From: DAOVRD01 sp964521715
Lineage (GTDB): Bacteria > Planctomycetota > Brocadiia > SM23-32
Direction of reading: 5' to 3'
Assembly (NCBI GenBank): GCA_964521715.1
Contig: CAZFSS010000009.1
Coordinates: 73,892 to 137,891, forward strand
Length of the DNA stretch: 64,000 bases
Part shown: positions 25,453 to 33,860 of the stretch, in pieces
How the letters are laid out: each line of letters begins with the position of its first letter
Position numbering within the stretch: position 1 is the first letter of the stretch
Translations under genes and position numbers: made by a program
Notes under the pieces: generated by a model
Seen by the model: only the letters and a program-made list of their open reading frames with translations
What the model was told of the DNA's origin: nothing
The model's database searches: none

Positions 25453-26196
25453 TCACTGCGCCCCGGCAGGGGAGGGAAGCTTGTTGATGATCTTGATGTC
25501 GACTGCGCCCGTCCCGGCGTCGATGGACTTGGCCAGAAGGGACACCTTGTTGTCCTGATTGAGGGCGTCCCAATAGAACTCGGCCACGTCGCCGGCGTCG
25601 CCGCGAAGCTCGACGGGGTACGGCTCGCCCTCGAAGCAGGGCAGGGGGGAGCCGTCGCCGGAGTAGGTCGTCACGCAGTGCCCCACGCCCGGGATCGCGG
25701 TCTCGTAGTCGAAGAAGTGCCGCACGGCATACCTGCCGTCGTTCTCGACGGCCTTCAGGATCGCCAGCTTGTAGGCGTTCACGGGGTCGTGCAGGTCCAC
25801 GAGCCCCGCGATGCGGGGCGTGAAGTTCGGCGCGTCGGGCTCGAACGTCCGCGTGGCGAGCGCCTGCCCGAAAGTGCCGCCCCCCCGCAATGCGTCAAAG
25901 ATCGTGTCCGTCTGGTCGCCGTTCGAGACGACGTGGGCGGCGCCGAACGTGCGGACGCAGTTGTAGATGATGAGAGACGGGTTCTTGACCTTCGACTCGT
26001 CGTGGGGAGCCGTGCGCACGGCGTCCCCGTCGCGCACGAAGATGCGGTTACGGCTGTTCTCGGTGCGCCCCATGATCCAGTAGACCTGCACATAACGCCG
26101 CGAGTCGGGCGTCAGTCCGATCACGATGCCCCTGCCGGGGTAAGCGTTCTCCCGCAGCGCCTGCATGTTGGCCTGCGCCAGACGTTCGATGTCCAT
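25453..26196 (-). CDS. IMP cyclohydrolase (PurO/PF07826 family)
   Basis: 247 residues. The start NAYPGRGIVIGLTPDSRRYV and the following WIMGRTENSRNRIF are hallmarks of the archaeal-type IMP cyclohydrolase family, which closes the purine ring of FAICAR to IMP as an alternative to the C-terminal activity of PurH. A typical second motif, YNCVRTFGAAHVVSNGDQTD, follows. The ATG has GGAGG upstream and a good promoter 57 bases away. In many bacteria the family coexists with PurH, so its in vivo role here is not certain. Confidence 0.78.
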   Translation of the reverse strand: MDIERLAQANMQALRENAYPGRGIVIGLTPDSRRYVQVYWIMGRTENSRNRIFVRDGDAVRTAPHDESKVKNPSLIIYNCVRTFGAAHVVSNGDQTDTIFDALRGGGTFGQALATRTFEPDAPNFTPRIAGLVDLHDPVNAYKLAILKAVENDGRYAVRHFFDYETAIPGVGHCVTTYSGDGSPLPCFEGEPYPVELRGDAGDVAEFYWDALNQDNKVSLLAKSIDAGTGAVDIKIINKLPSPAGAQ

Positions 26197-26252
26197 GTAC
26201 CGCCCTCCAGGCGTGACGGCCGTGTGGCAGCGCGCGTGAGCCTGCCTGACGG

Positions 26253-26280
26253 ATTATAGGACGGCTGGCCCCCCAGTCAA
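26253..26280 (-). promoter_or_regulatory. promoter of the IMP cyclohydrolase gene
   Basis: Minus strand TTGACT (26275-26280), 16-base spacer, TATAAT (26253-26258, perfect). It directly overlaps the end region of the GNAT gene, so read-through from upstream is also possible. Confidence 0.65.
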
Positions 26281-26295
26281 CTTCAGGGGCGGGGG

Positions 26296-26880
26296 TCAGA
26301 GGTCGAGGTACCAGAGCAGCATGGCCTCATGGGCGATGTCGGGGCAGGCGGCGTAGGCGTTGCAGTCGATGGTGCGCAGTTCACAGCCGTGCTTCGCGTA
26401 GAAGCGGCACGCGGGCACGTTGACGTTCTGCGTCTCTATCTTCATCTGGGTGCAGCCGCGCTGGCGGGCCCAGTCGGCCGCGCGACGAAGGAGCTCCGAG
26501 CCGATGCCGCGCTGCCTGAGGTCGGGCCGGACGCGGATGTCCCACAGCACGGCCAGGTCGTCTCGCCCCTCCAGCACCTCCACGCCGGCGGTCCTGGTTG
26601 CGATGATGGCGCCGCCGACCGCGTCCCGCCCGTCGAACGCCATCAGGATGCCCCATTCGGACATGTCGAACTCGTCCGGCCAGCGCGCGGGGCGATCATA
26701 GCCCCTGGCGTCATAGTCCTTGACGTAAGGCTCGGCCAGCCGCTCCTCTTGGAGCGCCAGCCCTCCGAATCCCCCCTCCTGGGGGACCACGCGCAACACG
26801 GACTCGACCCGAAAGGCAATGGGGACCTCGCCGTACTGAGGGAGCCGGTCCTTTCCCACCTCCCTTATCTGGACATCCAT
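26296..26880 (-). CDS. GNAT family N-acetyltransferase
   Basis: 194 residues from the ATG at 26880 (GGGAGG 8 bases upstream). The acetyl-CoA site is clear: WDIRVRPDLRQRGIGSELL, followed by MKIETQNVNVPACRFYAKHG. The second motif is like that of streptothricin acetyltransferases, but many GNAT proteins of unknown substrate share it. No neighbour points to a substrate. Cytoplasmic. Confidence 0.8.
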   Translation of the reverse strand: MDVQIREVGKDRLPQYGEVPIAFRVESVLRVVPQEGGFGGLALQEERLAEPYVKDYDARGYDRPARWPDEFDMSEWGILMAFDGRDAVGGAIIATRTAGVEVLEGRDDLAVLWDIRVRPDLRQRGIGSELLRRAADWARQRGCTQMKIETQNVNVPACRFYAKHGCELRTIDCNAYAACPDIAHEAMLLWYLDL

Positions 26881-26970
26881 CGGCGCCTCCCTCGCCTGTC
26901 GTCGCGGGGGTAGTATCTTACAGGCGTCGGAGTGCGGAGTCCACGTCCGGCGGGCGGCCGGCATCGCGTG

Positions 26971-27513
26971 TCAGGGCGCGCTCCAGGTCTTTACGCCCTC
27001 TTCGTCCGTGAACCCCATGGATGCCCCTGCATGGGGCGGCATGCCGACGCCGAAGCGCGGCTTCCCCTGGCCGTCGTTCAGGGCGATGCCCACGCCTGCA
27101 GCTCCCTCGCCGATGCCGATGCGAAGCGTGCCCTGAGGGTCCCAGACGGCCACGCCCGCGCCGTCTGCCAGGCCAAGGGCGCATCGCGCCTTGCCGCCGT
27201 CATCGCTGACGACGAGGCCCCACGAGTGCTGTTCCGGCACGTGGGGCATGACCACGGGGCCCAGCGCGAGCCGCTCGTGGCCGCCCGCGTCGCTGAGCAC
27301 AATGCGCGCACCGCCCGGGTCCGCCCTAAGGCTGCCGAGCGTGGCACCTGCGCTGTCGACAAGGACGAAGCCCTGAGCGCGCACGATCTCAGGGCCGCCC
27401 TCGTTCGCTGCCAGCGCATCTCTCCCGCCGGAGAGCAGTTGCGAGAACATCCCTCCTGCAAACCCGACTGCAAGCAGTCCGGCAACGGTCAACCATCGCG
27501 TCCGTGCAATCAT
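26971..27513 (-). CDS. membrane-anchored repeat protein, paralogue 1
   Basis: 180 residues with one N-terminal membrane helix (about residues 6-27, WLTVAGLLAVGFAGGMFSQL). The rest is built from short beta units of the form 'DxxGxxRLxLG...GxGxxLxDxxGxxR', about six copies, for example LRIGIGEGAAGVGIALNDG. The domain should lie outside the membrane. It is a clear paralogue of the next gene upstream (27529-28095), with 15 bases between them and GGAGGAGG before the start. Function unknown. Confidence 0.7.
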   Translation of the reverse strand: MIARTRWLTVAGLLAVGFAGGMFSQLLSGGRDALAANEGGPEIVRAQGFVLVDSAGATLGSLRADPGGARIVLSDAGGHERLALGPVVMPHVPEQHSWGLVVSDDGGKARCALGLADGAGVAVWDPQGTLRIGIGEGAAGVGIALNDGQGKPRFGVGMPPHAGASMGFTDEEGVKTWSAP

Positions 27514-27528
27514 CTGGTTCCTCCTCCT

Positions 27529-28095
27529 TCACTCGGCTGGCTTCGCCTGCTGCGAAGCGCGCCACAGCTCATGGCCGTCGAAGGGATGCTTGAGGACAAA
27601 GTCTCCTCCTCCGGCGGCAGGACCGACTCCCGCACTGACGATCTCCTTCCCCTCCTCATTGCTCAGGGTGAGGCCGCAGCCATACCGGGCGGCCCCGAGT
27701 CCGACGCGCAGCGTCCCGTTCCAGTCCTGGACGCCCATGCCGGAGCCCTCGCCGTCCGCACGCGCTCCACACGTGAACCGGCTCTTGCCTTCGGCGTCGG
27801 TGAACACCAGGGACCAGTAAGGCTCGTCGCCGCCGCTGTAGCCCAGGTTGACGCGTTCCCTTCCCTGCGCGTCCTTCAGAATCAGGCCGGCGCCGTCCGC
27901 AGTCGCGGCGAGTGAGCCTTGCTCGTTGCCCTCGGCGTCCACCAGAACGACCGCCTGCGTGCGTATGGCGGCAGCGCCGCCGGCCGCCTCGGCGTGCACG
28001 GCACGCCCGGCCAGCGTCCATTGAGACAACAGCCCTCCAGCAAAGCCGCCCAGAAGCGTGCCCACGACTACCGTCCAGCTTGCTCTGGCCTTCAT
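27529..28095 (-). CDS. membrane-anchored repeat protein, paralogue 2
   Basis: 188 residues, same architecture as the downstream gene: an N-terminal helix (WTVVVGTLLGGFAGGLLSQW) and about six beta units such as AGLILKDAQGRERVNLGY and LTLSNEEGKEIVSAGVG. AAGGAGG precedes the ATG. The tandem pair arose by duplication; the N-terminal helices and the FVLVD/VVLVD strand align well. This copy has a different C-terminus (FVLKHPFDGHELWRASQ). Function unknown; a beta-solenoid or propeller-like surface is a guess. Confidence 0.7.
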   Translation of the reverse strand: MKARASWTVVVGTLLGGFAGGLLSQWTLAGRAVHAEAAGGAAAIRTQAVVLVDAEGNEQGSLAATADGAGLILKDAQGRERVNLGYSGGDEPYWSLVFTDAEGKSRFTCGARADGEGSGMGVQDWNGTLRVGLGAARYGCGLTLSNEEGKEIVSAGVGPAAGGGDFVLKHPFDGHELWRASQQAKPAE

Positions 28096-28244
28096 GGCTG
28101 TCCTCCTTCAAGGGGTCTGTGTTAGCGAGTGCAGCCCGCACGGCACGGCAGCGCACACTGTCGCCGTCAGGCTTCCGGCGTCCAGTATGCCGGCCATGGT
28201 GCTTTCCCGTTCGAGAGGCAACGTGCGCACCCGACTCCCGGCCC

Positions 28245-29861
28245 TCACGGCATGGCGTTCAACAGCCTGGCCAGGGCGTCGAGGCCCTTCTCCTCGGCGG
28301 CTCTGGCCGCCTGGAGGGTCCTGGTCGCTTCGGCCCGTATCTGCTCGTCCTTCAGCCGCGCCTCCCGCTGGCCGTCCATGGGGAACAGCTCGGCGGCTCT
28401 GCTTAGATTGCCGGCCACCTCCCTGTAGTCGCTGATTGCTTCGTCGAAGAGCGGCGTGAGACGCTCGTTGCCCACCCGGGCCTTCGCTGCTTCGAGGAAC
28501 TCGACGGCGAATCGGCGGCATTCCGCCCAGAACTGAGCGTTGAACGAGGCGCCGTGCGGGTTCGATTCAGGGTCGCGCAGTGCGGCGATCCACATGTCGT
28601 AGGCGCGCAGCCCGGAGATGTAAGCGGCGTCTTCGGGGACGCTCGCAGCCTCCTTCTGGAAGTCAAGCGCGAAACGCAGCGCGTCCCGCACCGTCGTCGC
28701 GTCGTCGGAAGGCGTCTCCAGCTTCAGCGACTTCATGAGCACGATGCCGACGTTGCCGGTCGTCCCGAGCGCGCGCCAGGGGATCGGCCCACGCGATTCG
28801 TTCGAGCCCAGCGCCCGGTAGTAGTAGCCCGTCCCGTCGTAGCCGTGCACGATGAAGTAGTCGCCGAACTCGATGTCGTAGGCGAAGCAGGGGAGGCCGG
28901 CGTCCAGCGACCTGCGCGCCAGGTCCCATGCGAGCTTCTGCTTCTGGCTGAAGTCCTGCTCTGACTCGTTGAGGACGGTTTCCACCGAGAACCCCACGTT
29001 GCGCGCAAGCTCGGGACGGATCTGCTCGCCATCCCAGACGTACGGCGCGCTGGGGCAGAGCTGCCTGTGGATGTTCAGGGCGAACGCGAAGCCGGTCGCG
29101 CCGTAGAGCCATCCGGGCGGCACCTCCCGCCCGAGGTAGCGCAGGCTGCCCTCGACCGCGCCCATGTGCGTGACCCAGCGCGGCTCGGCCTGGAGGCCGT
29201 CCAGCATCTTCGGCTGCGGCATTGAGGCCCGCGCCTGCTCCGCTTCCTCCGACATTCTGTGAAGCTTCTCGGCCATCTCTGCGGCCTCCTCTGCGCTCAC
29301 GCGTCTGGCCGTGATCTCTATGCCGTTGATCTCCGGGTTCTGGACGTTCGGACGGAATCCGATCCGCAGCTTGCCATCCGTGACCTGGATGTCCCCGATG
29401 CTGCGGACCACGGGCCTGGCAAGCCCGGCGGCGGCATCGAACGGATCGAAGTCCGTCAGCGCCTCCGCGTCGTTGACCGTGACCGAGAAGACTCGCGCGC
29501 CCTTCGCTGCAGCGCCTTCGTAGGTCTCGGCGAAGTGCAGCCGCACGCCATACGTGCCGTTCGGGACTCGGAACTCGTAACCCCGCATCCCGTAGCGCTC
29601 GCTCAGGTAGACGTCCGGCGCCTCGGTGCCGGCGATGGCCATCTCTGTGCGCTCGGCCGTAAGGCCGCCGACGGCGCCCCATGCGGTGTCGTCCGTCAGC
29701 CACCTGTCGCCCAGCCACGTATTGCCCGCCTGGTCCACGTAGTCTGCCGCTGCTCCGCAGTTGACGCGGAGCACGACAATGTCTGCCACTTCCCTGGCGG
29801 GAGTCGCCACGGCGCAGCCCGCAAGTGCAATCACCGCTGCCATCATGATTCCGCTCTTCAC
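28245..29861 (-). CDS. lipoprotein with malectin-like and BtrH/C39-like domains
   Basis: 538 residues from a GTG at 29861 (GGAG upstream). The signal ends in LAGC, so it is a lipoprotein. Residues about 30-190 form a malectin-type carbohydrate-binding fold (VLRVNCGAAADYVDQAGNTW ... YGVRLHFAET ... INGIEI). After a short coiled region, residues about 250-390 resemble BtrH/papain-like folds: HRQLCPSAP with a possible catalytic Cys, then GLPCFAYDIEFGDYFIVHGY and GYYYRALGS. The C-terminal 140 residues are helical. It may bind or process glycopeptides at the cell surface; the enzymatic role is a guess. Confidence 0.62.
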   Translation of the reverse strand: MKSGIMMAAVIALAGCAVATPAREVADIVVLRVNCGAAADYVDQAGNTWLGDRWLTDDTAWGAVGGLTAERTEMAIAGTEAPDVYLSERYGMRGYEFRVPNGTYGVRLHFAETYEGAAAKGARVFSVTVNDAEALTDFDPFDAAAGLARPVVRSIGDIQVTDGKLRIGFRPNVQNPEINGIEITARRVSAEEAAEMAEKLHRMSEEAEQARASMPQPKMLDGLQAEPRWVTHMGAVEGSLRYLGREVPPGWLYGATGFAFALNIHRQLCPSAPYVWDGEQIRPELARNVGFSVETVLNESEQDFSQKQKLAWDLARRSLDAGLPCFAYDIEFGDYFIVHGYDGTGYYYRALGSNESRGPIPWRALGTTGNVGIVLMKSLKLETPSDDATTVRDALRFALDFQKEAASVPEDAAYISGLRAYDMWIAALRDPESNPHGASFNAQFWAECRRFAVEFLEAAKARVGNERLTPLFDEAISDYREVAGNLSRAAELFPMDGQREARLKDEQIRAEATRTLQAARAAEEKGLDALARLLNAMP

Positions 29862-29924
29862 TGCTGTCTCCTCTCTTCGGTCCCTGGCCCGGCGGCTCCG
29901 GCTGCCGGTCACTGAAAGCGCAGC

Positions 29925-29953
29925 ATCCTAACCGCATGGATAGTTTGTGTCAA
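29925..29953 (-). promoter_or_regulatory. promoter of the malectin-domain lipoprotein gene
   Basis: Minus strand TTGACA (29948-29953, perfect), 17-base spacer, TAGGAT (29925-29930). Leader of about 57 bases to the GTG. Confidence 0.6.
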
Positions 29954-30027
29954 CCGCGATCCCGCCCCGGTACGGTCGGCGGGAGAGAACTGCCGTCCTG
30001 CCACAGGAGGTGGGGAAAGGACGGGAC

Positions 30028-30867
30028 TCAGATCCAGCCCACGTCGCGCCGGATCCGGCGCACGGTGCGCGCGTCCGCCTTGAAGGGGATCGCCGGCGGG
30101 GAAGGCAGCGCCAGCCGACGCGTCTCGCCGAACACCGTCCCGCGCACCTTCATGTTGTAGGCGAGCACCATCAGCGTCTCCAGATTCACCACGTCGGTCA
30201 TGTTGTAGGCGAGCAGCGTTTCGAGGGCCTTCGGGTTGCCGTTGCGGACGTAGTCGCGCCAGAGCAGCACGGCGAAGTAGCCGTCGACGCCCTCCAGCTC
30301 GCCGCGGTCGAGCCCGAGCTGCCTCTCGCAGCCCTTCAGCCCGCCCTTGTAGCCCAGGCTGCCGAGCACGTAGCGCAGGTCGATGTGCGCCTGGTCCATG
30401 CGGATGCCGAAGTAGCCCTCGATGAAGGGCACGTCGAAGCCCTTGCCGTTGTAGGTGACGATCAGGCCGTAGTCGCGGATGTCCTCGCGGAACTGCTCCA
30501 GGTTGTCGTCGCGGACGTACCAGCGGATGGAGCGGCCGTCGTAGATGGAGACGGCGGTGATGTAGTCGCGGGGCGGGGCGAGGCCGGTGGTCTCGATGTC
30601 GACGTAGGCGACCGAATGGCGGAACTCCGGGAAGAGGCGCCAGTGGAGGTTGGCGGGCAGGCGGTCGGCGAAGTGTCGGGCGTTGCCGTCGGCCAGGCGG
30701 CGGATGGACTCGCCGGCGTGCCGGGCGACGGATTCGGCCTGGCGCGGGGAGAGGGGCAGGGCGGAGCAGTCGCAGGCCTGTTGCCAGGACAGCACGCCGG
30801 CGCGCCAGAGGTGCGCCTCCGTCTTCGGCCCCACCCCCGGCATGTGGCAGAACGTGTTTTCCAACAT
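30028..30867 (-). CDS. YprB-like DEDD exonuclease with helix-hairpin-helix
   Basis: 279 residues. An N-terminal helix-hairpin-helix (MPGVGPKTEAHLWRAG) is followed by an RNase H-like 3'-5' exonuclease core: VAYVDIETTGL (first D and E), TYNGKGFDVPFIEGYF, IDLRYVLGSLGYKGGLK and YNMTDVVNLETLM. This is the YprB_RNaseH_2 group, predicted to act on DNA or RNA ends; the biological role is not established. The ATG is 12 bases after the stop of the dipeptidase gene, so the two are likely cotranscribed. Confidence 0.82.
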   Translation of the reverse strand: MLENTFCHMPGVGPKTEAHLWRAGVLSWQQACDCSALPLSPRQAESVARHAGESIRRLADGNARHFADRLPANLHWRLFPEFRHSVAYVDIETTGLAPPRDYITAVSIYDGRSIRWYVRDDNLEQFREDIRDYGLIVTYNGKGFDVPFIEGYFGIRMDQAHIDLRYVLGSLGYKGGLKGCERQLGLDRGELEGVDGYFAVLLWRDYVRNGNPKALETLLAYNMTDVVNLETLMVLAYNMKVRGTVFGETRRLALPSPPAIPFKADARTVRRIRRDVGWI

Positions 30868-30879
30868 GGCGCTACCCGT

Positions 30880-32118
30880 TCACCGTTCGCCCTTGACGAT
30901 GCGGTCGCCGGGGAAGACCGCCCGCGCCACGCGCAAGACGTTCCCGCCGATGATCTTGCGAATGGCGTCGTCCGAATGCCCCTGCTGCACAAGCCCCACC
31001 GTGATGTACGGCCAGTTCGTCCAGTAGCAGCTCAACATGCCCGGCTCAGAGTTGTCGGGCGGGCTGCCCTCCGGACCCGGCTGCCAGAGCCAGCGCCAGC
31101 GCTTGCGCTCCCGAAGCTCGCCCATCTTCCGAAGTTCCGCGTGGTACGTGGACGCCGTCGCGCAGTAGTCCATGCCGATGGCCACGTGGTCGGCACCGAA
31201 CGCCTTCACGGCGTAGTCGAGGTGATCGAGCATGGCCAGCAGGTCGTCGCTGAGGCCCAGGAAGCCGGGCACGGCGTATATGCCGATGTAGCCGCCGCTG
31301 TCGCAGAGCGCGCGGATCACCTCGTCGGGCTTCGAGCGGATGTGCGGGAAGAGCGCCGCGCAGCTCGAATGGCTGGCCACCACGGGCTTCTCGGAGACCT
31401 GGGCGGCCTCCAGGGCCGTCTGCCAGCCCGAGTGCGCCACGTCCACGATGACGCCGACGCGGTTCATCTCGGCCACGACGGCCCGGCCGAAGTCGCTCAG
31501 GCCGGCGTTCGCCGTCTCGCCGGCGCCATCGCCGATCATGTTGCGGCGCTGATAGGTGAGGTGCATCATGCGGGCGCCGAGCTCGAAGAAGACGCGGATG
31601 TACTGCAGTTCCTCCTCGACCGATTCCCAGTTCTGGGCGAGCGGCACGCCGTTGATGGTCAGGTAGAAGCAGGGCCGGCCGCGCTCCCTGGCGGCGGCGA
31701 TGTCGTCCGGGGTGACGGCCCGGTCGATGACGTCGCTCATGTCGGCCGCGAAGGTGTAGTGGGCCAGTCGGCGCATGATCCGCATCGGGGCCTGGCACTC
31801 TTCGCCGGCCGTGGCCAGCATGCAGTCCACGCCGGAGGCCTGCCAGGTCTCCAGGTACTCGGCCCGCTGATGGGCGTCTGTGACCATGCGGGTCATGTAG
31901 CTCTGCTCGAGCATCTCGCGGAGCTCGGTAGGTGGTGCGCCTTCTCTGGCGGCGGCCTGGAGGGCATCGCCGTCGGGCGCCGCTCGCGGGGCGAGCCCGT
32001 AGGACTCCACGACGAGCGAGTCGCGGTGCAGTTCGAGGCCGTGTTCCAGATCCTTCCGGCTCGGCTTGAGCAGGTCGAGCGCCGCCTGCCGCGCCTTCTC
32101 GATCTTCTCGTTTAGCAT
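30880..32118 (-). CDS. membrane dipeptidase (M19, renal dipeptidase family)
   Basis: 412 residues. A zinc amidohydrolase barrel of the M19 family, which splits dipeptides, including L,D forms. Ligand segments seen: LELHRDSLVVES (HxD), E in ATAGEECQ, VDVAHSGWQT, VASHSSCAA and D in IGMDYCAT. No signal peptide is visible, so it is probably cytoplasmic. AGAGGAG lies 11 bases before the ATG. It is first in a two-gene unit with the exonuclease gene. Confidence 0.85.
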   Translation of the reverse strand: MLNEKIEKARQAALDLLKPSRKDLEHGLELHRDSLVVESYGLAPRAAPDGDALQAAAREGAPPTELREMLEQSYMTRMVTDAHQRAEYLETWQASGVDCMLATAGEECQAPMRIMRRLAHYTFAADMSDVIDRAVTPDDIAAARERGRPCFYLTINGVPLAQNWESVEEELQYIRVFFELGARMMHLTYQRRNMIGDGAGETANAGLSDFGRAVVAEMNRVGVIVDVAHSGWQTALEAAQVSEKPVVASHSSCAALFPHIRSKPDEVIRALCDSGGYIGIYAVPGFLGLSDDLLAMLDHLDYAVKAFGADHVAIGMDYCATASTYHAELRKMGELRERKRWRWLWQPGPEGSPPDNSEPGMLSCYWTNWPYITVGLVQQGHSDDAIRKIIGGNVLRVARAVFPGDRIVKGER

Positions 32119-32182
32119 GTCGCTGTCGCTCCTCTGCCAGAGGCGATGTTGGGGTCCGCGAGCGCCTCCGCGCAGGGGGACC

Positions 32183-32210
32183 ATCTTACCGTGCCCTCGC
32201 GGCACCGCAA
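32183..32210 (-). promoter_or_regulatory. possible promoter of the dipeptidase-exonuclease unit
   Basis: Minus strand TTGCGG (32205-32210), 16-base spacer, TAAGAT (32183-32188). The -35 box is weak. Confidence 0.35.
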
Positions 32211-32262
32211 GCGCAGGGACGGCGGGGTGGCGAGCCGCCGCACTCCAGAAGGCGGGAGGACG

Positions 32263-33063
32263 CTAGCTGCCCGTGCTTGCGTAGTGGCGGATGCCGAGCC
32301 GCCAGACCTGCAAGCAGACGAACAGGAACGCCACGCCCACCAGCGGCGCGGCCCAGTGCACGACGGCCGGCGTGCCCAACACATCCCGCCGCCCGAGGAT
32401 GGCGTGCGCGGGGAAGTAGTTGATCGTCGCCAGCGGGATCACGAACGTGAAGAACCGGCGGAACCACGGCTTGTAGACCGTGAGCGGGAACTGCGCCGCT
32501 TCCACGCCGCCGTAAGTGACCGTGTTCGCGATCTCCAGGGTCTCGACTGTCCAGAAGGCCATCGTGGCCTGGAGGACGAAGATGCCGCTGAAGATGCAGG
32601 AGCCGCCGAGCATCGCCGCGATCGCGAGCGCGACCTTCGCCGGCGTCCACGCCACGTGCAGCGCGCACGCCGCCCATATCAGCACGATCAGCCCCTGCGT
32701 GAAGCGGCCGATGCGCATGAGCTGGAGCTCCTGGCCCGCGAGCTGAAGCACCGTGCTGCGCGGCCTGAGCAGCACGCGGTCGAACTCGCCCGTGCGCACC
32801 ATGCCGGGGAAGAGGTCGAACCCCCGCGCGACCGCCTCCGCCAGGGCGAACGCCACGCTGACCATCCCGTAGAACAGCGCCACCTCGGGGAGCGACCATC
32901 CCTCCAACGACCCGAACCGGTCGAACAGCGCCCAGATGGCCAGGAACTCGACGCCGGTCGCCAGGAAGTGGCTGACGGCGTACAGGACGAACGAGGCGCG
33001 GTACTGCATCTGGGCGCGCAGCGACGTGCCGATGTAGCGCAGGTAGAGCCGCAGCCAATTCAT
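32263..33063 (-). CDS. ABC-2 type transporter permease, second subunit
   Basis: 266 residues with six predicted membrane helices; COG3694-type. It begins MNWLRLYLRYIGTSLRAQMQ and contains FDRVLLRPRSTVLQLAGQEL, a conserved stretch of this group, and a TINYFPAHAILG segment near the end. It pairs with the permease encoded just upstream. GGAGGG precedes the start; a GTG at 33072 would overlap the upstream stop and is an alternative. Together with the ATPase it forms an exporter of unknown substrate. Confidence 0.83.
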   Translation of the reverse strand: MNWLRLYLRYIGTSLRAQMQYRASFVLYAVSHFLATGVEFLAIWALFDRFGSLEGWSLPEVALFYGMVSVAFALAEAVARGFDLFPGMVRTGEFDRVLLRPRSTVLQLAGQELQLMRIGRFTQGLIVLIWAACALHVAWTPAKVALAIAAMLGGSCIFSGIFVLQATMAFWTVETLEIANTVTYGGVEAAQFPLTVYKPWFRRFFTFVIPLATINYFPAHAILGRRDVLGTPAVVHWAAPLVGVAFLFVCLQVWRLGIRHYASTGS

Positions 33064-33068
33064 GGAGT

Positions 33069-33860
33069 TCACCCTCCCTGCACGACGACGCGGCGGGTAC
33101 CGCGCGCGAGCAGCCATCGGCCGAACGCGATGAGCGCCACAGTCCACGCCAACTGCTGCAAGAGGGCCGGGACGGCCTGCGAGGGCGGGATGTGCCCCAT
33201 GTAGAGACGGGCGGGCGTGTCCACCACGCCCCGGAAGGGCAGGGCGTAGACGATCGCCTTCAGCCAGTCGGGCAGCAGCGGCAGCGGGATCACCATGCCG
33301 GATAGCACGTATGCTCCTATGCCCATGACGCGCGAGGCGCCTTCGCCGCTGATGGTCCAGAGCATGGAGATCGAGTGCAGCGCGGTGATGGCGGCCGCCA
33401 GCAGCAGGGCGGCGAGCGTGGCCGCAAGCCACGCGCACGCGGACGCCGTGCTCGCTGGCGGCCGGAGTCCGAAGAAGAGCCCCGCGACGATGAACATGGG
33501 GACGGCCCGCAGCATCGTGGGCGCCGCCCGAAGCGCCACGGCGCGGCTGAACCAGAAGCCGTACAGGTCCACGGGCCGCAGCAGCTCGTAGGCCACGTTG
33601 CCGGAGCGGATCAACTGCCGCAGGTCGGTGTCCGTGTTGAACGGCAGCATGGCGAAGAACGCCTGGCTGAGCCACACGTAGCTGACGACGTCGGGATAGC
33701 TGATCGGCTGGGCGGCGGTCGAAGCGCGGTAGAAGGCCGCCAGGATCATCAGGCGGATCAGGCCCCAGAAAAGCTGGGTGCCGAATCCCGCGGCGGCGGC
33801 CGCCCGGTACTGGAGCAGCATCCGGCAGCGCGCGCTCAGGATCGCCCAGTATGGCCTCAT
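33069..33860 (-). CDS. ABC-2 type transporter permease, first subunit
   Basis: 263 residues, about six membrane helices; COG4587-type. It starts MRPYWAILSARCRMLLQYRA and includes GNVAYELLRPVDLYGFW, the counterpart of the FDRVLLRP stretch in the partner. Its ATG overlaps the stop of the ATPase gene by four bases (ATGA), so the three genes are translationally coupled. Confidence 0.83.
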   Translation of the reverse strand: MRPYWAILSARCRMLLQYRAAAAAGFGTQLFWGLIRLMILAAFYRASTAAQPISYPDVVSYVWLSQAFFAMLPFNTDTDLRQLIRSGNVAYELLRPVDLYGFWFSRAVALRAAPTMLRAVPMFIVAGLFFGLRPPASTASACAWLAATLAALLLAAAITALHSISMLWTISGEGASRVMGIGAYVLSGMVIPLPLLPDWLKAIVYALPFRGVVDTPARLYMGHIPPSQAVPALLQQLAWTVALIAFGRWLLARGTRRVVVQGG

